Source: Lachnospiraceae bacterium (GTDB lineage: Bacteria; Bacillota; Clostridia; Lachnospirales; Lachnospiraceae). From it: a DNA stretch of 5,713 nt. The notes under the pieces were generated by a model. It was not told where the DNA came from. It searched no databases and saw only the letters and a list, made by a program, of their open reading frames with translations. Shown in pieces: positions 1 to 5,713 of this stretch. Position 1 is the stretch's first letter; the number at the start of each line of letters is the position of its first letter. The DNA lies in assembly GCA_017615375.1 (NCBI GenBank), contig JAGAAH010000103.1, positions 1 through 5,713 on the forward strand, given 5' to 3'. The position numbers were made by a program, and so were the translations under genes.

Positions 1-1542
1 TAATGCCGGAACTCGGTCGATAATAGAGCTTCCTATCTGTGGATGCATCTCAATTATCGTGGTTTCCGTTGGTGTAGCTTTTCTATATTGAATATTGATG
101 ATATTCGGCAACACTATCTTACCGATATCATGGCAGAATGCTGCCTTTCTTACAAAGTCCATTATCTCCGGGATATGGGCTTTAACATCTTCCGTGCTTT
201 TACAATTCATCGTGCCGACAAGTAACTCCGGCGCCTCCTGAATCAAGGCCTTAACAAGCTCGGTCGCTATAATCATGACCGTCTTTGAATGTATTGCCAT
301 GCTGTTATGTCTTATAATCGTAACCTTCATAAGAAGGTCAAGATTGGTAAAAGTTATATCGTAATACGGCAATACATATTTATATGCCATATATACGTAT
401 GAATTGGTTATATAAGTTCTCTTATCGTAAGGTATTCTTGCATAAGCTTCGAAAACCTCCAATGCGAGCTTTTTACGTAATTCGCCGATTCGCTTAATGG
501 AATAGCCCGATTCCTCAAGTAATACCATCATCTCAGGTACCCAATAGAGCGTATAGACAAACTTCGAACTTATGTAATAGCTCGGATTGTTATAGTCAAC
601 GTCCATATCGAGCTTTTTGGCGGCTTCTACAAGAAATCCGTATGCTTCTACCGGGCTCATCTGATTCTTATATACGTTGGCAAGTGCATAATTAACCAGG
701 ATAAGCGCATTCATTTCCTTATCCGGTCTTCTTATATTACGCTCATAAGCTGCAAGCGCTGCGTCTGCCGACTCATTTACTATGCCGGCAAGTCTGTTGA
801 TTACCACACGAGACCTACTTAATGCCTCGTACTGCATGATTGCCTGGCTGGATTTACTCATAAACTCAAATGGTAAATCCGAAACCTTTCTATTCTCAAG
901 GTCATCGTAAAATGTCACTGCGTCCTTATAATAGTCATATAATGCCGCAATGTCACACCTTGACTTAAGGCCCTCTCCGACAAGTCTTTTATAATAAGAC
1001 TCAAAAATCATACCTCTGACGTGGATATTCTTGGTCTGATCAAACTGCGCCGAAAAAGAAATAGCCATGGTATAATATTCCACGGCTCTCCTGAATTTTT
1101 CATCTATTCCATAGGAGAGATAACAATCTGCGAGCATAAATAATGCGAGTATCCTGTCGTCAATAATCTTAGGCGTATGCTGCTCATAAAAATCGACGAT
1201 TACTTCCAGGACATCCGCCGTAATAAGCGAATCTCTGCACCCTTGACTTATGGCACTTCTTATCTCTTCGACAAGAACATGTGCCAATCGATGGGTCATG
1301 GTTATTCTTCCATCAAGTATCGGATAGATGTATTCTTTTAATCTTTCTTCGTATCTGTCGTATTCTCCCTGCAATTTCTCAGAGGTTTCGTGGTAGCGCT
1401 TAGACCAATCGGAAAAGTTATCTGCGTTTTCGTTGTCCGTATCATGAAGCTTCTCTATAACAGACATTCTTCTTAAAGCATCCACGTAAAAATCATGAAT
1501 GCTTGTCTTTCTCGTTATAAAGAAACTCTTAAGTCTTCCCAT
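1..1542 (-). CDS. TPR-like helical protein with C-terminal HD (HD-GYP-like) phosphohydrolase domain, 3' end cut off by the window
   Basis: The frame is open for 514 codons and leaves the window without a stop, so the C-terminus is missing. The ATG at 1542 is preceded directly by an in-frame TAG and has a GAGGGTGG-type ribosome site 9 bases upstream, which fixes the start. Residues 1-405 show no enzyme motif. Residues 50-70 are charged and may form a coiled coil. Residues 131-165 and 279-312 have the A/Y/A spacing of TPR helices. From about 410 an HD domain begins: H418, the HDIGK motif at 471-475 (metal ligands H471 and D472, K475) and HPQIG at 500-504. The 29-residue step from H471 to H500 equals that of typical HD-GYP proteins, which hydrolyse cyclic-di-GMP. 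The HHE/GYP part would lie beyond the left edge, so an HD phosphohydrolase of another kind remains possible. No signal peptide or membrane segment is seen, so a cytoplasmic protein is inferred. It lies 58 bases downstream of glyA with no convincing terminator between them, so co-transcription is possible. Confidence 0.85.
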   Translation of the reverse strand, partial: MGRLKSFFITRKTSIHDFYVDALRRMSVIEKLHDTDNENADNFSDWSKRYHETSEKLQGEYDRYEERLKEYIYPILDGRITMTHRLAHVLVEEIRSAISQGCRDSLITADVLEVIVDFYEQHTPKIIDDRILALFMLADCYLSYGIDEKFRRAVEYYTMAISFSAQFDQTKNIHVRGMIFESYYKRLVGEGLKSRCDIAALYDYYKDAVTFYDDLENRKVSDLPFEFMSKSSQAIMQYEALSRSRVVINRLAGIVNESADAALAAYERNIRRPDKEMNALILVNYALANVYKNQMSPVEAYGFLVEAAKKLDMDVDYNNPSYYISSKFVYTLYWVPEMMVLLEESGYSIKRIGELRKKLALEVFEAYARIPYDKRTYITNSYVYMAYKYVLPYYDITFTNLDLLMKVTIIRHNSMAIHSKTVMIIATELVKALIQEAPELLVGTMNCKSTEDVKAHIPEIMDFVRKAAFCHDIGKIVLPNIINIQYRKATPTETTIIEMHPQIGSSIIDRVPAL

Positions 1543-1600
1543 CTAAGCGCACCACCCTCTCTATCTTGCCGGTTTCTTAAAAAGAAACTTCTAAGTCAGA

Positions 1601-2845
1601 TTATGCATATAAAGGATACTTCTTGGTAAGTGTTGCAACAAGCTCTTTAGCCTTATCAACACCACCGTTGTCGCGCTCCTTAATAGCAAGAGCCATAGCT
1701 TCTGCTACTACTACCATATCGTCTTCCTTAAATCCACGGCTTGTAACTGCTGCAGTTCCGAGACGTACACCACTTGTTACAAATGGTGATGCAGGATCGT
1801 TAGGAATTGTATTCTTGTTACATGTAATGTTAGCGGAGTCAAGTAACTTCTCGCACTCTTTACCTGTAATATTCATATTGGTAAGATCTACAAGCATTAA
1901 GTGGTTATCCGTACCACCGGATACAAGCTTGAAGCCTCTCTTCTGAAGCTCTGCTGCAAGAGTCTGGCAGTTCTTAAGAATCTGCTGCTGATACTCCTTA
2001 AATGAAGGCTGTAATGCTTCCTTGAAAGCTACTGCCTTACCTGCAATAACATGCATTAAAGGACCACCCTGAATTCCAGGGAATACTGCCTTGTTGAAGT
2101 TGAACTTCTCGTTAGCTTCTGCTGTAGCCATAATCATACCGCCACGAGGTCCTCTTAATGTCTTATGTGTTGTTGTTGTTGCAACATCTACATAAGGGAA
2201 TGGACTTGGATGAAGTCCTGTAGCAACAAGACCTGCGATATGAGCAATATCAGCCATAAGTACTGCACCAACTTCATCAGCGATTTCTCTGAACTTCTTG
2301 AAGTCGATTGTACGAGCGTATGCAGATGCACCGCAAACGATTAACTTAGGCTTGCACTCTAATGCAATCTTTCTTACGTTATCATAATCAATAACGCCTT
2401 CTTCGTTAACACCGTAAGGTACTACGTGGAAGTACTTACCTGACATGTTAACAGGCGATCCATGTGACAAATGACCACCCTGGTCAAGAGCCATACCCAT
2501 GAATGTATCGCCCGGGTTCATAATAGCAAAGAACACTGCCATATTAGCCTGTGCTCCTGAATGTGGCTGTACATTAACATAATCGCAATGGAATAACTCT
2601 TTTGCTCTCTCTCTTGCGATATTCTCTACTACGTCTACGCACTCGCAACCACCGTAGTATCTCTTTCCCGGATAACCCTCAGCATACTTATTGGTAAGCT
2701 GGCTTCCCATAGCGGCAAGTACTGCCTTGCTTACCACATTCTCTGATGCAATAAGCTCAATGTGAGAATTCTGTCTGTCATTCTCAGCCTGAATCGCATC
2801 AGCGATTTCCGGATCAACTTTCTTGATCTCATCAAAACTATACAT
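1601..2845 (-). CDS. glyA: Serine hydroxymethyltransferase
   Basis: This cytoplasmic PLP enzyme interconverts serine plus tetrahydrofolate with glycine plus 5,10-methylene-tetrahydrofolate. It is the main entry of one-carbon units for purine, thymidylate and methionine synthesis. The 414-residue product matches the usual bacterial length (E. coli about 417). Visible family marks are LIASEN (S34-E35), the [16 protein letters not shown] block (51-66), PHSGAQAN (94-101), the PLP-contacting D199 and H202 in ADIAH, the Schiff-base lysine K228 within [14 protein letters not shown], and R361 in SGVRLGT, which binds the substrate carboxylate. The ATG at 2845 follows a perfect AGGAGGT (2855-2861) at 9-base spacing, with an in-frame TGA just upstream, so the start is secure. 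It has its own strong promoter in the gap behind the chemoreceptor gene. None of its 22 isoleucine codons is ATA, consistent with high expression. It appears intact. Confidence 0.98.
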   Translation of the reverse strand: MYSFDEIKKVDPEIADAIQAENDRQNSHIELIASENVVSKAVLAAMGSQLTNKYAEGYPGKRYYGGCECVDVVENIARERAKELFHCDYVNVQPHSGAQANMAVFFAIMNPGDTFMGMALDQGGHLSHGSPVNMSGKYFHVVPYGVNEEGVIDYDNVRKIALECKPKLIVCGASAYARTIDFKKFREIADEVGAVLMADIAHIAGLVATGLHPSPFPYVDVATTTTHKTLRGPRGGMIMATAEANEKFNFNKAVFPGIQGGPLMHVIAGKAVAFKEALQPSFKEYQQQILKNCQTLAAELQKRGFKLVSGGTDNHLMLVDLTNMNITGKECEKLLDSANITCNKNTIPNDPASPFVTSGVRLGTAAVTSRGFKEDDMVVVAEAMALAIKERDNGGVDKAKELVATLTKKYPLYA

Positions 2846-2910
2846 TTTGATATTACCTCCTCATGAAAATCAAAGTGACTTGTTCCAATCAACAAATCAT
2901 TCCACGCTTA

Positions 2911-2939
2911 ATTATATCAGTGCATTTTTGCAAAGGCAA
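2911..2939 (-). promoter_or_regulatory. Sigma-A type promoter of glyA
   Basis: Read on the minus strand, a TTGCCT -35 box (2934-2939) is separated by exactly 17 bases from a perfect TATAAT -10 box (2911-2916). TGA precedes the -10, giving the extended TGn element. The predicted start of transcription is near 2904, which leaves a leader of about 58 bases before the glyA ATG. That is too short for most riboswitches. The leader holds only a weak 5-bp AT-rich inverted repeat (2880-2895). The -35 box begins 3 bases past the chemoreceptor stop codon, so the promoter fills almost the whole gap. Confidence 0.85.
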
Positions 2940-2942
2940 GTG

Positions 2943-4676
2943 TTAAAGTTTAAACCTATTAACCTCTGTAAGAAGATTGTCTGCAATGCCCTTATTAAAC
3001 GTTGCTTCCTTATTAATATCCGAAACTCCCGACTTAAGATCGATTGAAGTCTCTGCTACCTTGGTAATATCTTCTGCACACGAGTTAACTGCTTCATTAA
3101 TCTGGTCCATGGCGTCTGCCATTGTTGCCATACTCTTATTAAGCTCCGAACTTTCTTCTGAGAAAAGCTTCATCTTCTGTCCAAGATCATCAACATCCTG
3201 CTTGTATGCATTACTTGTATCGAGTAAGCTATCGTATCCCTTCTTGGTAACATCCGCAAGGAAATCAAGCATATTCTCTGCTTCTCTTGAAAGCTGTTCA
3301 ACAGCCTCTGTTACGATATTACTTACATCCTGAATCTTGGTTGCCGCATCTGCCGAATTGGAAGCAAGCTTACTTATCTCATCTGCTACTACTGCAAATC
3401 CTCGACCTGCATCGCCTGCACGTGCAGCCTCTATTGATGCGTTAAGTGCAAGAAGGTTGGTCTGTCCGGAAATCTCCAGGATGTTCTCCGTAAGCATACC
3501 GATCTGCTCAACGGCCTTAGATTTCTCAATTTTGTCCGCAACTGCTTCCTTCATTGCCGTTGCTCGCTCGTCGGCCTTCTGCTGCTCGGCTATAGCCTGC
3601 TTATAAATCTTCTCTGCGTTACTCATCGTAACCTCTGAAGATCTAAGACCTTCTTCGGCTTCGTTGTTAATCTTTTCGATATCGTCTCTGTTCTTTCTGA
3701 TTATCTCATTTATATTGGTAACGGATGCTGCAGTCTCTTCCATAGCTGCACTCATGCCTTCCATGGTATTGGCAACTTCATGTACTCCGCCTTCTGCGGA
3801 ATTACTGCTCTTAGCAACGAGGTCGGAGGAATTTGACAACTCGTTGGAGTTCTTGGAAATATTAATCATGATATTTCTTATATAATCGAGTAAGCTGTTA
3901 ACCGACATCTCAATATTTCCAAGTTCGTCGGTCGTCATTACATCAAGCTTCTGAGTAAGATCGCCTTCGTTATTAACGATATCATAAATCTTTCCGTCAA
4001 TTGCGTTGATTGCTCTCATCATCTTTCCGATGATGAACATAAGTAATGCTATAGCTACGATAACCGCAATCACTGTCGATACTATACCCATTGTTCGTGT
4101 CGATGAAAGATTGTCCAACATTTCATCCGCATTAAAATCGCATCCGATTATTGCTACTATCTGACCTGAGGAATTATATATCGGCGCATATTCCGTAAGA
4201 AGATTTATGCCGCCCCATTCAACGATTTCGTCATCTTCGTAATCTTTGCCTTCAAATGCATCTCTAAGGTAATCAAAATCTACATCAAATTCTTCTCCGA
4301 GGGCACAATGTGTTCCGTCTGCAGCCGTGGTGTCTACCCCGTAATATACCTTGGTTCCGTCTGTATATAATGTATATACCGCAAGAATTCCGGAACTTTC
4401 TTTAAGTCTTGTAAGATTTTCCTGTATCTGCCCAAACTCCGAAGAACTTTCGGAACCGTTTGAAACTACTCTTTCATGAAGGTCTCCTTCAACTTCTCCG
4501 GCTGCGACGCTTGCTATCATCTTTGCCTGTGATACTCCAAGGTCGGTATATCCTCTTTTTGCGCTCACAATCATTACTATTGTGATAAAAAGACAAGACA
4601 CCAATACTGTAGCTGCTGCCGGGATAATAATTCTCCACCTTAAACTTAGTCCTTTTGTTCTGTTATCCTTGCTCAT
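2943..4676 (-). CDS. Methyl-accepting chemotaxis protein with extracellular Cache-like sensor and HAMP domain
   Basis: This is a 577-residue membrane chemoreceptor that would report ligand binding to a CheA-CheW complex and so steer motility. The order is a short cytoplasmic N-terminus, TM1 (about 17-38), an extracellular sensor (about 39-192), TM2 (about 194-216), HAMP (about 217-270) and a long coiled-coil signalling hairpin to the end. The sensor ends with [20 protein letters not shown] (162-181), the pattern seen at the end of Cache domains, which often bind small molecules such as amino or organic acids. The ligand cannot be read from the sequence. The hairpin tip is highly conserved: [17 protein letters not shown] (405-421), then [17 protein letters not shown]. 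There is no C-terminal NWETF-type CheR-binding pentapeptide. The ATG at 4676 follows AGGAGG (4684-4689) at 7-base spacing. No che genes are nearby, so this is an orphan receptor locus. No clear intrinsic terminator follows it. Confidence 0.96.
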   Translation of the reverse strand: MSKDNRTKGLSLRWRIIIPAAATVLVSCLFITIVMIVSAKRGYTDLGVSQAKMIASVAAGEVEGDLHERVVSNGSESSSEFGQIQENLTRLKESSGILAVYTLYTDGTKVYYGVDTTAADGTHCALGEEFDVDFDYLRDAFEGKDYEDDEIVEWGGINLLTEYAPIYNSSGQIVAIIGCDFNADEMLDNLSSTRTMGIVSTVIAVIVAIALLMFIIGKMMRAINAIDGKIYDIVNNEGDLTQKLDVMTTDELGNIEMSVNSLLDYIRNIMINISKNSNELSNSSDLVAKSSNSAEGGVHEVANTMEGMSAAMEETAASVTNINEIIRKNRDDIEKINNEAEEGLRSSEVTMSNAEKIYKQAIAEQQKADERATAMKEAVADKIEKSKAVEQIGMLTENILEISGQTNLLALNASIEAARAGDAGRGFAVVADEISKLASNSADAATKIQDVSNIVTEAVEQLSREAENMLDFLADVTKKGYDSLLDTSNAYKQDVDDLGQKMKLFSEESSELNKSMATMADAMDQINEAVNSCAEDITKVAETSIDLKSGVSDINKEATFNKGIADNLLTEVNRFKL

Positions 4677-4717
4677 ATAAAATCCTCCTGTCGTCTATGC
4701 ATCCGCATATAGCGCTT

Positions 4718-4747
4718 ATTATACTATTCTATAATTTTTTCTTATAA
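4718..4747 (-). promoter_or_regulatory. Probable promoter of the chemoreceptor gene
   Basis: On the minus strand a perfect TATAAT (4718-4723) lies about 42 bases before the chemoreceptor ATG, giving a predicted leader of about 35 bases. At 17-18 base spacing the -35 position reads only TATAAG or TTATAA, a poor match. The upstream stretch to about 4770 is very A/T rich and could act as an UP element. I looked for a motility sigma (SigD/FliA) pattern of TAAA plus a GCCGATAT-like box and did not find a convincing one. Placement after the rpsR terminator supports an independent start here, but the exact promoter is uncertain. The rest of the 4748-4810 gap shows nothing else I can name. Confidence 0.5.
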
Positions 4748-4810
4748 AAATATATGCTTTATTTGTTTTTTAACATAGTTTTCACTTACTTGAAGTTGAC
4801 ATTTGGGTAC

Positions 4811-4839
4811 AAAAAAAGCGGAACCAGATGGTTCCGCTT
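4811..4839 (-). terminator. Intrinsic terminator of the rpsF-ssb-rpsR operon
   Basis: On the minus strand a perfect 10-bp stem (AAGCGGAACC / GGTTCCGCTT, arms 4830-4839 and 4816-4825) closes a 4-base loop and runs into seven T residues (4811-4817). It begins 14 bases after the rpsR stop codon. This is a classical Rho-independent terminator that should insulate the ribosomal operon from the chemoreceptor gene. Confidence 0.96.
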
Positions 4840-4853
4840 AAAATTACATCATA

Positions 4854-5117
4854 TTAGTCCTGTACATATGGCATAAGTGCGATATGACGAGCTCTCTTGA
4901 TAGCTACTGTAAGTGCTCTCTGATGCTTAGCACAGTTTCCTGTAATTCTTCTAGGAAGAATCTTACCTCTCTCAGAGATGTACTTCTTAAGCTTTGCTGT
5001 ATCCTTGTAATCGATAACGTTATCGTTTCCGCAGAATACACATACTTTTTTTCTTCTATGCATACCGTTAGGACGTCTCTTAGCGCCATCAGGTCTGTCT
5101 GTCTTATTGAAAGCCAT
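4854..5117 (-). CDS. rpsR: 30S ribosomal protein S18
   Basis: This small-subunit ribosomal protein pairs with S6 on the central domain (platform) of 16S rRNA. The 87-residue length and the basic N-terminus fit the family. The signature is clear: [11 protein letters not shown], then the central [19 protein letters not shown] block and the [16 protein letters not shown] block. C26, C29, C62 and H65 form a CxxC...CxxH arrangement, consistent with the zinc-binding form of S18; actual metal binding is inferred. The ATG at 5117 follows AGGAGGT (5125-5131) at 7-base spacing. It is the last gene of the rpsF-ssb-rpsR operon, 38 bases after ssb, and is followed at once by a strong terminator. In other bacteria the S6:S18 pair can feed back on the operon leader, but that leader is outside this window. 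Confidence 0.98.
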   Translation of the reverse strand: MAFNKTDRPDGAKRRPNGMHRRKKVCVFCGNDNVIDYKDTAKLKKYISERGKILPRRITGNCAKHQRALTVAIKRARHIALMPYVQD

Positions 5118-5155
5118 TGTTATTACCTCCTATTATTGTGAACCGAGTTATCTTC

Positions 5156-5584
5156 TTATGCGAACGGTAACTCTTCTCCAACGGCGTCAGGAATATTCAT
5201 AAATCCTTCGCCTACCGCAGAACTTGGTGCCGACTGTGGCTCGAAACTACCTGCCGATTCGGAACTACTTGCTTTGCTCTCTGCAAATTCCTGCTGTTCA
5301 ACAACAACGTCAGTGGTATAAATTCTCTGTCCGTCCTTCTCGTATGAACCTGTCTGGATTCGTCCTTCGACTACTACCTTGGTTCCTTTCTTAAAGTACT
5401 TCTCAGCAAACTCTCCACTCTTTCCGAATGCAACACACTGTATAAAATCTGCTGTATCTCCGCCATCTTTCTTGAAGCGTCTGTCTACAGCCAATGTATA
5501 TCTAGCTACTGCCGATGACTCAGCGCCCGTATATCTAACTTCGGGATCTCTGGTCAATCTACCCATCAAAATAACTTTGTTCAT
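5156..5584 (-). CDS. ssb: Single-stranded DNA-binding protein
   Basis: SSB coats single-stranded DNA during replication, recombination and repair, usually as a homotetramer, and recruits partners through its C-terminal tip. Residues 1-105 form the OB fold, beginning MNKVILMGRLTRDPEVRYT. Aligned by eye to E. coli SSB, the DNA-stacking aromatics W40, W54, F60 and W88 correspond to F37, F47, F53 and Y81. A short Ser/Ala-rich linker (about 103-130) leads to an acidic tip GEELPFA. The canonical tip ends in PF, so here one extra alanine follows the Phe. At 142 residues it is on the short side because of the short linker. The ATG at 5584 has an AGGAAGGT ribosome site (5591-5598) 6 bases upstream. 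It lies 25 bases after rpsF and 38 before rpsR, the standard Firmicute operon, which ties SSB supply to ribosomal protein synthesis. Confidence 0.97.
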   Translation of the reverse strand: MNKVILMGRLTRDPEVRYTGAESSAVARYTLAVDRRFKKDGGDTADFIQCVAFGKSGEFAEKYFKKGTKVVVEGRIQTGSYEKDGQRIYTTDVVVEQQEFAESKASSSESAGSFEPQSAPSSAVGEGFMNIPDAVGEELPFA

Positions 5585-5609
5585 GCGATTACCTTCCTTT
5601 TAAACGATT

Positions 5610-5713
5610 CTATTCTTCGTCCTGTCTAACGCATAAGTATCTGATGACGCCGTCCATGATCCTGATGCGGCTGTCGATCTCTGAAATCGCAGTTCCGTCA
5701 GACTCAAAATGAA
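5610..5713 (-). CDS. rpsF: 30S ribosomal protein S6, C-terminal part only
   Basis: The last 33 codons and a TAG stop (5610-5612) are inside the window; the N-terminus lies beyond the right edge. The visible residues include HFESDGTAISEIDSRIRI and then MDGVIRYLCVRQDEE. They match the end of S6: a beta strand, the helix with the Glu/Ile pattern, and the V-I/L-R-Y...VR strand followed by a short acidic tail. S6 binds S18 on the 30S platform. The position 25 bases before ssb, with rpsR next, is the classic rpsF-ssb-rpsR order and supports the identification despite the short fragment. Confidence 0.93.
   Translation of the reverse strand, partial: HFESDGTAISEIDSRIRIMDGVIRYLCVRQDEE

Noticed and set aside
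43..225. Plus-strand 60-codon open frame opposite the HD domain
   Set aside because: It lies antisense to the conserved HDIGK-coding segment and shows no start signal or family features.
1572..1588. Perfect 7-bp inverted repeat with a 3-base loop between glyA and the HD gene, considered as a glyA terminator
   Set aside because: The stem is short and A/T rich, and on the minus strand it is not followed by a T-tract (CGGCAAG follows). It is unlikely to terminate transcription efficiently.
1623..1946. Plus-strand open frame of 107 codons opposite the glyA C-terminus
   Set aside because: It is antisense to a certain gene, has a low-complexity Ser/Ala/Leu product, no ribosome site and no family resemblance.
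2880..2888. TTGGAACAA on the minus strand in the glyA leader, considered as a PurR-type PurBox
   Set aside because: It matches only part of the CCGAAC core, and no second correctly spaced half-site is visible, so there is no adequate support for an operator.
2977..3885. Three plus-strand open frames (2977-3333, 3337-3606, 3664-3885) opposite the chemoreceptor gene
   Set aside because: They mirror the coiled-coil coding bias of the chemoreceptor and give Ser/Ala/Leu-rich products without ribosome sites.
4796..4801. Perfect TTGACA on the plus strand, considered as a promoter running rightward toward rpsR
   Set aside because: No -10 box occurs at 16-18 bases, the path runs into the terminator hairpin, and there is no plus-strand gene to serve.
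4884..5141. Open frames overlapping rpsR on both strands (4884-5141 plus, 4904-5089 minus in another frame)
   Set aside because: rpsR is unambiguous, and the overlapping frames have no recognisable protein or translation signal.

Overview
The window looks like an ordinary chromosomal stretch from a low-to-mid GC Firmicute. It is most likely a member of the Clostridia close to Lachnospiraceae (Butyrivibrio/Roseburia-like). I infer this from the style of the GlyA, chemoreceptor and SSB proteins, the strong AGGAGG ribosome binding sites and the rpsF-ssb-rpsR gene order; no database search was possible. All six recognisable genes lie on the minus strand, so transcription runs from high to low coordinates. 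No mobile element, CRISPR array, tRNA or rRNA is visible, and no gap between genes reaches 300 bases.

From the right edge in the direction of transcription, the first block is the conserved rpsF-ssb-rpsR operon. It holds the last 33 residues of ribosomal protein S6, a complete 142-residue single-stranded DNA-binding protein, and a complete 87-residue ribosomal protein S18 with a CxxC...CxxH zinc-site pattern. The operon is closed by a textbook intrinsic terminator at 4811-4839.

After an AT-rich gap with a probable promoter comes a 577-residue transmembrane chemoreceptor with an extracellular Cache-like sensor, a HAMP domain and a conserved signalling tip. It has no obvious terminator of its own. 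Immediately beyond its stop codon is a near-consensus sigma-A promoter (TTGCCT-17-TATAAT with an extended -10) for glyA, the serine hydroxymethyltransferase gene of one-carbon metabolism.

The last gene starts 58 bases beyond glyA and runs off the left edge after 514 codons. It encodes a long helical, TPR-like N-terminal region followed by the first part of an HD-type phosphohydrolase domain. The histidine/aspartate pattern and spacing resemble HD-GYP cyclic-di-GMP phosphodiesterases, but the diagnostic GYP part lies outside the window. This is the least ordinary gene here. I see no evidence for a wholly new system. The genes fall into a translation/replication housekeeping operon, a metabolic gene, and two signalling genes (a chemoreceptor and a putative second-messenger phosphodiesterase) that flank it.
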